Shown here: piece after piece, positions 10,706-19,134 of the stretch
Layout: the number at the start of each line of letters is the position of its first letter
Position numbering within the stretch: the stretch's first letter is position 1
Source: Maribacter antarcticus DSM 21422
GTDB lineage: Bacteria; Bacteroidota; Bacteroidia; Flavobacteriales; Flavobacteriaceae
Length of the DNA: 64,000 bases
Assembly (NCBI RefSeq): GCF_000621125.1
Contig: NZ_JHZC01000018.1
Coordinates: forward strand, 37,337-101,336
Reading direction: 5' to 3'
The notes under the pieces: generated by a model
Told to the model about the DNA's origin: nothing
What the model saw: the letters and a program-made list of their open reading frames with translations, nothing else
The model's database searches: none
Translations under genes and position numbers: made by a program

Positions 10706-10713
10706 TATCTTTG
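10706..10713 (+). promoter_or_regulatory. Bacteroidota -7 promoter element of peptide gene copy B
   Basis: TATCTTTG is a perfect match to TAnnTTTG. A TTTTTTG stretch ends at 10690, only 15 bases upstream, shorter than the usual 19-21, so the -33 assignment is uncertain. In copy A the same place reads TACCTTTA (10282-10289), a weaker match, so copy B may be the more strongly expressed. Confidence 0.5.
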
Positions 10714-10737
10714 TAATGTAATTAAAAAACCCAAGCC

Positions 10738-10914
10738 ATGACTAATAAAATCAAAAGTTTAATCTACCTAAGTTGTTTCGTTTTTGCATCGGTATTATAT
10801 AACACAACCGTAGAAGAAAATACCCGAGAGTTATCTAAAAAAATAGAATTAACTCAAGCGAATCAAGTTGCAGAAACACACTCAGAAGACTTACAACATC
10901 AGACTATTAATTAA
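10738..10914 (+). CDS. Small exported or membrane peptide, copy B (58 aa)
   Basis: Second copy, again exactly 58 residues: MTNKIKSLIYLSCFVFASVL, then a polar tail ending HQTIN. Compared with copy A the hydrophobic N-terminus is nearly identical, while substitutions fall in the middle (for example P30 to R, D34 to K) and at the end. No stop or indel separates the two frames, which suggests selection on the protein. The function is unknown; a secreted signal, an antimicrobial or toxin-like peptide, or a small envelope protein are all open. Confidence 0.6.
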   Translation: MTNKIKSLIYLSCFVFASVLYNTTVEENTRELSKKIELTQANQVAETHSEDLQHQTIN

Positions 10915-10940
10915 TAACCTACTTGCATCCCTTATTTGAA

Positions 10941-10965
10941 GCGTGGCTAATAGCCAGGCTTTTTT
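10941..10965 (+). terminator. Terminator of peptide gene copy B
   Basis: GCGTGGCT (10941-10948), loop AAT, AGCCAGGC (10952-10959) and six T. One pair is lost compared with copy A. Confidence 0.7.
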
Positions 10966-11073
10966 GTTTTATGTCTGTTGCTCCTTCGTTAAAGCTTCCC
11001 TAAAATAGGAAACGTGCTTTAAACCTTTAGGGAAATTAAAAGTCCTAGGAGCAAATCATTAAAATATAAAGAC

Positions 11074-11500
11074 ATGAAAAAATTAGCACTTATCTTAGTA
11101 TTGTTATCAGGCGTTTAGTTAACAGCTCAAAGACATGAAGGCGAACGAAACGGAATGAAAGATTTAAATCCGAAACAAATAGTTACTCTACAAACAAAAC
11201 TAATGACTTTGGTTTTAGAGTAAATCAAAACCAACAAAAAGAAGTTGAACCGATACTGTTGGCCAATACAAAACTAAGGAAAACTATACTGGGGCAACGG
11301 AAAGCAAAAAGAGACGAAGACACCAGACCAACAAAGGAAGAACGATTTACCATACAAAACGAGCAGCTTGATCATATGATAGCTCAAAAGCAGAGATGAA
11401 AAAACTAGTAACGGACGAACAGTTTAGTAAATGGGAAAAAACACAAGACAAAAGACAGGAAGGAAAAAAAGGTCGTGGACATAGAAAATCGAAACGCTAA
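11074..11500 (+). pseudogene. Ruined Spy/DUF4890-like periplasmic protein
   Basis: An N-terminal signal peptide (MKKLALILVLLSGV) is cut by TAG at codon 15 (11116-11118) where the frame would continue LTAQRHEGERNGMKDLNPKQ. After a first frameshift near 11205 the next frame reads NQNQQKEVEPILLANTKLR; after a second near 11393 it reads MKKLVTDEQFSKWEKTQDKRQ and ends in a Lys/Arg-rich tail. This order (signal peptide, two LTxxQ-like helices, basic C-terminus) is that of small helical LTXXQ/Spy-like or DUF4890 envelope proteins of flavobacteria. Three lesions leave no usable product. Confidence 0.75.
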
Positions 11501-11529
11501 ACCTTCGAAGAACAAAACAGAATAAGTAG

Positions 11530-11562
11530 AGCCACGTTCATATGAACGTGGCTTTCTTTTTC
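11530..11562 (+). terminator. Strong intrinsic terminator
   Basis: A perfect 24-base palindrome (AGCCACGTTCAT and its complement, 11530-11553) followed by a T-rich run (TTCTTTTT). It ends the Spy-like pseudogene transcript. Confidence 0.85.
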
Positions 11563-11729
11563 GCATAGTGCAGCAGTTTAACACGCAATATTTGTTCTAA
11601 ATAGCAAGAGTAATAGAAGGTAAAACCTCATCAACCTTTATCGCGTTCAATATGCAGCCAAACCTAATAGCTCATGCATATAGCAGCGGGAAAATTTTAG
11701 TACTAACCCTTAATTGATTATTTTGAGGT

Positions 11730-13649
11730 ATGCAAAATACCATTTCGGATAGAATTGCCGATTTCCTTAAGAAATACCCCCCATTTTCCTATCTACCAAT
11801 GGAGGAACTTCAAACTTTTACACCAGAAATAACCATAGTTTACAAGGAAAAAAATACTATTGTTTTTAAACGAAATTCTGCCCCACATCTCTTTTTTTAT
11901 GTGGTACATAAAGGAGCTATCGGGCTTATTCGCCAAGAGGATGGTATTGTTTTAGATATTTGTGATGAAGGTGATATTTTTGGGTTACGACCGCTAATGG
12001 CGAACGAGAATTACAGACTCGAAGCCAAGGCTCAAGAAGAAAGTATTCTCTATGCCATCCCCATAACACTTTTTAAACCTATTGTTAAAGAGTACGTTGA
12101 GATCGGGAATTTTTTAGTGGAAAGTTTTGCATCTAACACCAGAAACCCATACTCCAATACACATAAAGGCCAACTATTAGGAGATACCGCGCAATTTAAT
12201 CCGAACAACTCAGGTTCTAGATTATTAGACGTACAGCAGGTGGAATACAGCTCAAAGATAATAAGTTGTAAACCTAGCACAAGAATACAGACCCTTGCCA
12301 AAAAAATGTCTAAAAAGAATATTGGCGCCATACTGATAGAAAAGGAAGGCCTTCCCTTCGGCATAATAACCGATAAGGATTTTCGAAATAAAGTGGTCAC
12401 GGGTATCGTTCCTATAACGGCTAAAGCTAAAGCGATTATGTCCAGCCCTGTAATTACCTATCCCAGTAATTTGACGATTACCCAAGCACAAATGGCTATG
12501 ATGAAAAGCGGCATCAGTCACTTGGTACTCACCGAGGATGGCACACCCAACACAAATGCCATCGGAATCCTTTCCAAACACGATGTCATGCTTTCCTTGG
12601 GTAATAACCCAGCAGTTTTGGTCAAAGCAACAAAACGCTGTACGCAGGTAGATGAGCTAAAGGCCATTAGAAAAGGTGTTATGAACTTATTGAAAGGATA
12701 TCTGGAACAAAACATCCCCATGAGCCTTACTTCGAAAATAATTTCCGAACTCAACGATGCGTGCGCCAAACAGGTGATTCGACTCTCCTTAAAACAGATG
12801 GACACCCCTCCTCCTGTTGAATTCGCCTGGTTGGCCATGGGAAGCCAAGGAAGAAGTGAGCAGCTACTGCATACCGATCAAGACAATGCCTTGGTATTTG
12901 CAACGGTTACAGAAAATAACTTAGAAGAAACGCGTACGTACTTTTTACGGTTAGCAAAATTAATTACAAATGGCCTCCACGAAATAGGATATGCTTATTG
13001 CCCTGCGGATATGATGGCCTCCAATCCTAAATGGTGTTTGAGTGTTGATGAATTTAAAGAGACTACCACTAAATGGATTACTAATCCTGGGCCAGACGAG
13101 GTGCTTTTATCCTCCATTTTCTTTGATTACAACCTAGCCTATGGCAGCAAAGAACTTACTGATGAATTAGCATCCCATATATTTAAAACCGTAGAAAGCT
13201 ATCCCATTTTCTTGACCCATTTGGCCAGTGGAGCCTTACAGAATCCTTCACCATCTGGCTTCTTTAGAAAATTTTTAGTGGAACAAGACGGCCTTCATAA
13301 AGACTTTTTTGATTTGAAACGTCGGGCCTTAATGCCCTTGATAGACGCTGCTAGAGTACTAATTCTATCCCATCACATAAAAGGAATAAACAACACGTGG
13401 CAACGCTACGAAAAACTAGCCCTTTTGGAACCTAACAATGCTGAATTATACCTTGCTTGCTCCTACTCAAGTAAAGCACTATTGAAATTCAGAACGCGCC
13501 AAGGTTTATTACACAACGATTCTGGTCGTTTTATTTCCTTAGAACAACTAAATAAGGAAGAACGTATGAAACTAAAGCGAACCTTTTCATCTGTCAAGGA
13601 TATTCAGGAAGTACTATCCGTACGTTTTATGACCGCTATTGTACGCTGA
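11730..13649 (+). CDS. cNMP-binding/CBS-pair/DUF294 nucleotidyltransferase-like signalling protein
   Basis: 639 residues. Residues 15-140 form a cyclic-nucleotide-binding-like beta-barrel; residues 175-290 hold two CBS repeats (IGAILIEKEGLPFGIITDKD and LTEDGTPNTNAIGILSKHD); residues 300-450 are the DUF294 nucleotidyltransferase-like domain with GSQGR at 371-375 and the acidic DQD at 383-385; residues 480-639 are the DUF294 C-terminal domain. The protein is cytoplasmic and presumably senses nucleotides. Its placement with a DnaQ-like exonuclease, acs, a sodium:solute symporter and DUF4212 is a recurrent bacterial arrangement, so it probably tunes acetate uptake or activation (established context, role inferred). 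Confidence 0.92.
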   Translation: MQNTISDRIADFLKKYPPFSYLPMEELQTFTPEITIVYKEKNTIVFKRNSAPHLFFYVVHKGAIGLIRQEDGIVLDICDEGDIFGLRPLMANENYRLEAKAQEESILYAIPITLFKPIVKEYVEIGNFLVESFASNTRNPYSNTHKGQLLGDTAQFNPNNSGSRLLDVQQVEYSSKIISCKPSTRIQTLAKKMSKKNIGAILIEKEGLPFGIITDKDFRNKVVTGIVPITAKAKAIMSSPVITYPSNLTITQAQMAMMKSGISHLVLTEDGTPNTNAIGILSKHDVMLSLGNNPAVLVKATKRCTQVDELKAIRKGVMNLLKGYLEQNIPMSLTSKIISELNDACAKQVIRLSLKQMDTPPPVEFAWLAMGSQGRSEQLLHTDQDNALVFATVTENNLEETRTYFLRLAKLITNGLHEIGYAYCPADMMASNPKWCLSVDEFKETTTKWITNPGPDEVLLSSIFFDYNLAYGSKELTDELASHIFKTVESYPIFLTHLASGALQNPSPSGFFRKFLVEQDGLHKDFFDLKRRALMPLIDAARVLILSHHIKGINNTWQRYEKLALLEPNNAELYLACSYSSKALLKFRTRQGLLHNDSGRFISLEQLNKEERMKLKRTFSSVKDIQEVLSVRFMTAIVR

Positions 13650-13650
13650 T

Positions 13651-14310
13651 ATGTTTAAAAAAAAGACCTATCCCGACTTTTGGAACAAATACGCAGATTC
13701 GTTTGACAACGGATTACCCAATTTGGTTCAAGACAACAAATTTGTGGTCTTGGATACAGAAACGACAGGGTTTAATGTAAAAGAAGACCGAATTTTAAGT
13801 ATCGGCGCCTTGGTCCTTCAACAGCAAACAATACCACCTAAACAGGCTTTTGAGCTTTTTGTTGAACAAGAACACTACAACGCCGAAACGGTTAAGATTC
13901 ATGGAATATTAAAGCGAGGTTCAACGAAAAGAATCACCGAACTACAAGCCTTAAAAAGAATTCTTGAAACCCTTAAAAATAGTGTTTTAGTGGCGCACCA
14001 TACGGTTTATGATGTTGCTATGATTAATAATGCACTCAAACGAAACGGCCTACCCAAGCTTAAAAACAAATCCCTCGATACGGCTAGCTTATACTTTAAA
14101 ACGGTAACTAAACTAAAAAAAGAGGAGTTAGAATCCCATATCACCTTAGACGATTTGGCTAAAATCTATGACATTTCTAAAAAAGACCGCCACACAGCCC
14201 TAGGCGATGCCTATATAACTGCAATAGCATTTCTACATATTTTAGAAAAACTAAAGCCCACCACACTCAACGATTTGTTGAAGCGTGACGGGCTTTTTAA
14301 TTTTTACTAA
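13651..14310 (+). CDS. DnaQ-like 3'-5' exonuclease
   Basis: The start is taken at ATG 13651, one base after the upstream TGA; an in-frame TTG at 13639 inside the upstream gene is less likely. The 219-residue product has the DEDDh exonuclease motifs: VLDTETTGF (ExoI, about residue 36), HHTVYDVAMIN (ExoII, about 117) and DRHTALGDAYITA (ExoIIIepsilon, about 182). The fold is that of the polymerase III epsilon subunit, but chromosomal dnaQ is usually elsewhere; the version linked to DUF294 and acs is a separate orthologous group with no clear function. It is convergent with acs, with a gap of only four bases. Confidence 0.9.
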   Translation: MFKKKTYPDFWNKYADSFDNGLPNLVQDNKFVVLDTETTGFNVKEDRILSIGALVLQQQTIPPKQAFELFVEQEHYNAETVKIHGILKRGSTKRITELQALKRILETLKNSVLVAHHTVYDVAMINNALKRNGLPKLKNKSLDTASLYFKTVTKLKKEELESHITLDDLAKIYDISKKDRHTALGDAYITAIAFLHILEKLKPTTLNDLLKRDGLFNFY

Positions 14311-14314
14311 TTCA

Positions 14315-16222
14315 TTACAAAGCTTCATCTATAATCTGCTGTACTACTTCTGGATTCAATAATGTAGAAGTATCCCCAAGATTACTGGTATCCTTTGACG
14401 CTATTTTTCTTAAAATCCGTCGCATAATTTTTCCACTTCTTGTTTTAGGAAGTCCAGGAACAAATTGAATTTTATCCAACTTGGCAATAGGCCCAATATG
14501 CTCTGTAATTACTTGGTTAATTTCTTTCTTTAAGTTGTCTCGGTCACGGGACTCGCCTGTTTCCTTTAAAATCACATAACCATATAGCGCATTCCCTTTG
14601 ATATCATGAGGAAAACCTACAATAGCAGATTCTGCCACCGCAGGGTGTTCATTAATGGCATCCTCAATAGGTGCTGTACCCAAATTATGACCGGAAACGA
14701 TGATAACATCATCTACGCGACCCGTAATACGGTAATAACCCACCTCATCCCTAAGAGCACCATCACCAGTAAAATACATATCCTTAAAAGCTGAGAAATA
14801 CGTTTCTTTATAGCGCTGATGGTTTCCCCAAATAGTGCGAGCCATAGCGGGCCATGGGAATTTGATACATAACCTGCCATCTACCTGATTCCCTGTGATT
14901 TCTTTACCATTCTCGTCCATTAACGCAGGTTGTATTCCGGGTAAAGGCAATGTAGCATAGGTTGGTTTTGTTGGGGTTGAAAAGGGTATAGGAGAAATTA
15001 AGATTCCGCCTGTCTCCGTCTGCCACCACGTATCTACGATTGGACATTTTTTGTCACCTACATGGTCATTATACCAATGCCAGGCCTCTTCGTTTATGGG
15101 CTCCCCTACAGTACCTAATACTTTTAGGCTAGAAAGGTCATGGTTTGTTACAAAATCAAGATTTTCCTTAGCCAAGGCTCTAATAGCAGTTGGAGCGGTA
15201 TAAAACTGGGTGACCTTATGCTTTTGAACTACATCCCAAAAACGACCAAAATCGGGATAAGAAGGAACACCCTCGAACATGACGGTAGTTGCTCCATTTG
15301 CTAGGGGTCCGTAAACAATATAGGAATGACCCGTTATCCATCCTATATCTGCAGTACACCAGTAAATATCATTTTCATGATACTGAAAAACATTTTTGAA
15401 GGTATAAGCAGTATACACCATATACCCTGCTGTGGTATGCACCATTCCCTTAGGTTTACCCGTAGAACCGGACGTATATAAGATAAAAAGTGGGTCTTCG
15501 GCATCCATAACCTCCGGAGGGTAATCAGCATAAGCTTCTTCCATTAAAGGCGCCATCCATTCGTCCCTACCTTCTTTCATATAGAGATCCGAATTTGTCC
15601 GCTTAACTACGAGCACGTTTTCGACATCCGGACAAGCATCCATAGCATCGTCTACAATACCTTTTAAATCTATTATTTTCTTACCTCGGTAAGAACCATC
15701 GGAGGTAATAACCATTTTCGCACCACAATCGTTGACTCTAGTAGCAACCGCAGTAGAAGAAAAGCCAGCAAAAACTACAGAATGCACGGCACCGATTCTT
15801 GCACAGGCCAAAAGCGAGATAGCCAATTCTGGTATCATGGGTAAATAAATCACAACTCGGTCTCCCTTCTTAATCCCCTTATCACTAAGTACATTCGCCA
15901 TTTTACAAACGCGCTCCTTTAGCTCATTGTATGTAATATGTTGAGCGTCTTCATCTGGGTTATTTGGCTCGAAAAGGATGGCCGTTTTATCTCCTCGTAT
16001 ATTTAAATGCCTGTCTATACAGTTTTCCGTAATATTTAATTTAGCACCCTCGAACCATTTTATTTCGGGCTTAGAAAAATCCCAATCCAATACCTTGTCC
16101 CATTTCTTGCGCCATACAAAATGTTCTTCAGCTATCTCATCCCAAAAACTTTCAGGGTTTCTAACTGATTTACGATATACTTGATAGTACTCCTCAAAAT
16201 GTTTGATATGGTAATTGCTCAT
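14315..16222 (-). CDS. acs: Acetyl-CoA synthetase (AMP-forming)
   Basis: 635 residues, full length for the family. It converts acetate, ATP and CoA to acetyl-CoA. Seen in order: the N-terminal ACAS_N region, the P-loop-like motif YTSGSTGKPKG (about residue 250), the substrate motif VDTWWQTETGG (about 398), the hinge region YFTGDGALRDEVGYYRITGRVDDVI, and the C-terminal KTRSGKIMRR whose final Lys is the acetylation-controlled catalytic residue. The first codons follow the ATG at 16222, with a 150-base gap to the symporter gene upstream on the same strand, so acs may be co-transcribed with it or have its own promoter. Confidence 0.97.
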   Translation of the reverse strand: MSNYHIKHFEEYYQVYRKSVRNPESFWDEIAEEHFVWRKKWDKVLDWDFSKPEIKWFEGAKLNITENCIDRHLNIRGDKTAILFEPNNPDEDAQHITYNELKERVCKMANVLSDKGIKKGDRVVIYLPMIPELAISLLACARIGAVHSVVFAGFSSTAVATRVNDCGAKMVITSDGSYRGKKIIDLKGIVDDAMDACPDVENVLVVKRTNSDLYMKEGRDEWMAPLMEEAYADYPPEVMDAEDPLFILYTSGSTGKPKGMVHTTAGYMVYTAYTFKNVFQYHENDIYWCTADIGWITGHSYIVYGPLANGATTVMFEGVPSYPDFGRFWDVVQKHKVTQFYTAPTAIRALAKENLDFVTNHDLSSLKVLGTVGEPINEEAWHWYNDHVGDKKCPIVDTWWQTETGGILISPIPFSTPTKPTYATLPLPGIQPALMDENGKEITGNQVDGRLCIKFPWPAMARTIWGNHQRYKETYFSAFKDMYFTGDGALRDEVGYYRITGRVDDVIIVSGHNLGTAPIEDAINEHPAVAESAIVGFPHDIKGNALYGYVILKETGESRDRDNLKKEINQVITEHIGPIAKLDKIQFVPGLPKTRSGKIMRRILRKIASKDTSNLGDTSTLLNPEVVQQIIDEAL

Positions 16223-16372
16223 GTAAGTCCGGTTTTTAATTAACGTTCAATACGACACACTGATTTTTAGATTGCTATCAAAAGTCAAATGATTATTTCA
16301 AATATAATTACAAAAGAATCGAATTTCTAAACGAAAAACCTTTCTTTTCGACCAGTTACCCATCAGGAATCA

Positions 16373-18088
16373 CTAATGAGACGAAGCATCGCCAGCGCCA
16401 CTAGGTATTCTAATATTTTCTACAATCTCTTGCACTTCTAAAGGTGGTTCTGGAGTAAACTTGTTTACAACCAAGGCAACTATAAAATTGACTACCATGG
16501 CTATAGAACCAAATCCTTCTGGCGAAATACCAAACCACCAATATTCTTGCAGGCCAGAAACCGCTTCTTTTCCTCCGTCAAAAATACCAAATTTGAATTT
16601 CAACATATAAAAAAGCATCAATAGAATACCCACCACCATGCCAGAAACAGCACCCTCTTTATTCATTTTTTTATAGAAAATTCCCAAAACAATAGCTGGG
16701 AAAAATGATGCGGCCGCCAAACCAAAGGCAAGCGCCACCACGGCAGCTACGAAACCGGGAGGGTTTATACCAAAATAGCCTGCGATAACAACTCCTACGG
16801 TAGCCGCACCACGGGCAGCCCATAACTCTCCTTTTTCGGAGATATTTGGAACAAAGATTTTCTTCACTAAATCATGCGACACGGATGCCGATATCACTAA
16901 TAACAATCCTGCTGCCGTAGACAAAGCAGCGGCCAAACTACCAGCAGCCACTAGTGCTATCACCCATGCCGGCAAATTTGCTATTTCAGGATTTGCCAAT
17001 ACCATAATATCAGGATCAACCGTAAGTTCGTTCTTGCTGACGTCAGCAACATACTGAATCTTACCGTCTTTGTTTTTATCATCAAAAGCTAATAACCCGG
17101 TTCCTTCCCAGTTTTTAAACCAATCAGGCATGGTATCATATTCTTTATTGCTAACCGTCTCAATCATGTTGGTTCTAGCAAATACTGCCACCGCTGGTGC
17201 CGTAGTGTATAACACAGCTATTAACAGCAAGGCCATCCCTGCAGATTTACGCGCATCTTTTACCTTCTTAACCGTAAAAAAACGGACAATCACATGGGGC
17301 AAACCAGCGGTACCCACCATAAGGGCCAAGGTAATGGCAAACACATCTACCAAACTTTTAGAGCCTGATGTATATTCTGAAAAACCAAGTTCTGTTGAAA
17401 GTCCGTTAAGTTTTTCCAACAAATACATTCCAGAACCATCATTCACGGTACCACCCATTCCTAATTGTGGTATAGGATTACCCGTCATTTGTATCGATAT
17501 AAAAATCGCAGGCACCATAAAAGCAAATATCAATACACAATATTGGGCAACTTGGGTATAGGTAATGCCTTTCATCCCTCCTAAAACTGCATAAAACAAA
17601 ACAATAACCATCCCTATAATAACGCCGGTATTAATATCAACTTCCAAGAACCTAGAGAAAACCACACCCACACCACGCATTTGTCCCGCCACATAAGTAA
17701 AGGAGACTAAAAGCGCACAAAAAACAGCCACCATCCTAGCAGAATTGGAATAATAACGATCCCCTATAAAATCGGGTACCGTAAATTTTCCAAACTTTCG
17801 TAGGTAAGGGGCGAGCAACAAAGCAAGCAGCACATACCCACCGGTCCATCCCATTAAATAAACAGAACCGTCATATCCTGCAAAGGAAATGATACCTGCC
17901 ATGGAAATAAAGGAGGCGGCCGACATCCAATCTGCTGCCGTAGCCATGGCATTCGCTAAAGGGGAAACGCCGCCACCGGCAACATAGAATTCTTTGGTAG
18001 AACCCGCACGGGACCAAATTGCGATTCCGATATAAAGACTAAATGTTAAAGCGACAAGGACGTAGGTCCAAATCTGAACATCATTCAT
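16373..18088 (-). CDS. Sodium:solute symporter (acetate-type, SSS family)
   Basis: 571 residues with about 13 hydrophobic helices and the SSS family signature regions (GGVSPLANAMATAADWMSAA near residue 37; AGQMRGVGVVFSRF near 134; GGMKGITYTQ near 170; the long helix GSLAAALSTAAGLLLVISAS near 385). It is closest in organisation to ActP/YjcG-like acetate permeases that are always preceded by a small DUF4212 membrane subunit, exactly as here (24-base gap). Together with the downstream acs it makes an acetate scavenging unit. Assignment of acetate rather than another monocarboxylate rests on context. Confidence 0.93.
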   Translation of the reverse strand: MNDVQIWTYVLVALTFSLYIGIAIWSRAGSTKEFYVAGGGVSPLANAMATAADWMSAASFISMAGIISFAGYDGSVYLMGWTGGYVLLALLLAPYLRKFGKFTVPDFIGDRYYSNSARMVAVFCALLVSFTYVAGQMRGVGVVFSRFLEVDINTGVIIGMVIVLFYAVLGGMKGITYTQVAQYCVLIFAFMVPAIFISIQMTGNPIPQLGMGGTVNDGSGMYLLEKLNGLSTELGFSEYTSGSKSLVDVFAITLALMVGTAGLPHVIVRFFTVKKVKDARKSAGMALLLIAVLYTTAPAVAVFARTNMIETVSNKEYDTMPDWFKNWEGTGLLAFDDKNKDGKIQYVADVSKNELTVDPDIMVLANPEIANLPAWVIALVAAGSLAAALSTAAGLLLVISASVSHDLVKKIFVPNISEKGELWAARGAATVGVVIAGYFGINPPGFVAAVVALAFGLAAASFFPAIVLGIFYKKMNKEGAVSGMVVGILLMLFYMLKFKFGIFDGGKEAVSGLQEYWWFGISPEGFGSIAMVVNFIVALVVNKFTPEPPLEVQEIVENIRIPSGAGDASSH

Positions 18089-18112
18089 AGTATTGGTTTT
18101 AATGGTTGGTTG

Positions 18113-18373
18113 TTATTCGTCGTAGCCGTATTTTTTATCCAATTTGTTCATTAATCGAACGTAGACAAAAATTAAGATGACAAATACATAAATGCTTCCC
18201 TGTTGTGCGAACCAAAAACCAAGTTTAAAACCTCCTAAACTAATCGTATTCAACGCATCCTTAAACATGATTCCCGCACCATAGGAGACCCCGAACCAAA
18301 TAGCTAGAAGAATAAAGAGATACCTAACATTCTCTTTCCAGTAGGCCGAAGCCTTTTTTTGTTTTTCTGACAT
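18113..18373 (-). CDS. DUF4212 small membrane subunit
   Basis: 86 residues with two transmembrane helices (YLFILLAIWFGVSYGAGI and FWFAQQGSIYVFVILIFVYV) and the family's GFKLGFWFAQQGSIYVFV core. It always sits directly upstream of SSS-family acetate-type symporters and is thought to be their accessory subunit. The start codon at 18371-18373 is immediately preceded on this strand by an array of 7-base AACCAAT repeats, so no conventional ribosome-binding site exists; the number of units could affect expression of this gene and the symporter behind it. Confidence 0.92.
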   Translation of the reverse strand: MSEKQKKASAYWKENVRYLFILLAIWFGVSYGAGIMFKDALNTISLGGFKLGFWFAQQGSIYVFVILIFVYVRLMNKLDKKYGYDE

Positions 18374-18457
18374 ATTGGTTATTGGTTATTGGATATTGGT
18401 TATTGGTTATTGGTTATTGGTTATTGGTTATTGGTTATTGGTTATTGGTTATTGGTT
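18374..18457 (-). repeat. Heptanucleotide simple-sequence repeat, 12 units, abutting a start codon
   Basis: On the + strand the unit is ATTGGTT repeated 12 times without a break over 84 bases; only the third unit differs (ATTGGAT, 18388-18394). On the coding strand it reads AACCAAT and ends exactly at the base before the DUF4212 ATG. Seven is not a multiple of three, and each unit pair creates TAA, so the array cannot be translated through; it would form the 5' leader or promoter spacer. Confidence 0.97.
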
Positions 18458-18620
18458 TGTAAATTATTTAAAAATACTCTTAAAATTACGATTGTAAAAG
18501 CTATTCCAATATTTACATTAAGATGAGAAAATAAGTTCTTGTCAACTGAGGCTTTACAAACAAGAAGTGGTCATACCTTTCCTTAGGCTAAAGACTAATT
18601 TTTTTATTTAAACTTAGAGA

Positions 18621-19052
18621 TTAAGAATCATTACCATTAATTATTTTTTTTACAGCTACCCAAAATCTTTTGGATGTAAGATTAGGAACAACGGGTATAT
18701 CTGGAATATCTATTAACGGATGTACCATGAAGTCAAGATATTTAAATTGATTCTTAGCTATAATGATATTCTGATATCCCATGCTCCAATTATCAAACTC
18801 CCGTGAATAAATATAGCCACTAGATAGAAGTGTCACCTCTGTATGGCGAACGTCCTTCTCAATCCGACTGTACAATTCTAATACGATGTTTTTATTTCCT
18901 TCTAAATACTGTATAAATAAGCCTTTATGATACACCAAACACCCTGTAATCTCGTTATCAATATTAAACCGCCTTGCGCGTTTTAATATGTCTTCTACGT
19001 CTGGTTGCTCTGTAGTTGGGCTCGCTAAAGACCTGTAGACAAGGTTAAACAT
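18621..19052 (-). CDS. BLUF-domain blue-light sensor
   Basis: The start is placed at ATG 19052 (MFNLVYRSLA); an upstream in-frame TTG would add seven residues. The 143-residue product is a stand-alone BLUF protein that binds FAD and senses blue light. All chromophore residues are present at canonical spacing: Tyr6, Asn30, Gln48, Trp89 and Met91, equal to the spacing in AppA (21, 45, 63, 104, 106). Further signatures are ITGCLVYHKGLFIQYLEG and WSMGY. The C-terminal 45 residues form the usual capping helices with no output domain, so it must act through a partner. It lies 163 bases beyond the repeat array, upstream of the acetate operon and on the same strand. Confidence 0.95.
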   Translation of the reverse strand: MFNLVYRSLASPTTEQPDVEDILKRARRFNIDNEITGCLVYHKGLFIQYLEGNKNIVLELYSRIEKDVRHTEVTLLSSGYIYSREFDNWSMGYQNIIIAKNQFKYLDFMVHPLIDIPDIPVVPNLTSKRFWVAVKKIINGNDS

Positions 19053-19134
19053 ATACGTAAGTAAATATAACAATATAAAGATGCCTTCATGATAAATTTA
19101 GTAAATCATTAATTCTCAAATTCTAAAATAATCT

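Larger units (their letters stand above)
10230..10966 (+). repeat. Tandem duplication with 424-bp period (about 10230-10545 and 10652-10966)
   Basis: Two head-to-tail copies share, in the same order, a T-rich promoter-like block containing GCGTTTAGGTGTG, a 177-base reading frame, and a GCGTGGCT-AAT-AGCC hairpin with a T run. The two ATG codons are exactly 424 bases apart. The intervening ~105 bases (10546-10651) are not repeated. Identity is high in the 5' part of the reading frame and lower in the middle, with most differences leaving both frames open. Confidence 0.85.

Noticed and set aside
16223..16372. Riboswitch or attenuator between the symporter and acs
   Set aside because: No conserved riboswitch core or terminator/antiterminator pair could be recognised in the 150 bases.
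18374..18457. CRISPR-like array
   Set aside because: The units are 7 bp and contiguous with no spacers; it is a simple-sequence repeat. No other array or cas gene is visible in the window.
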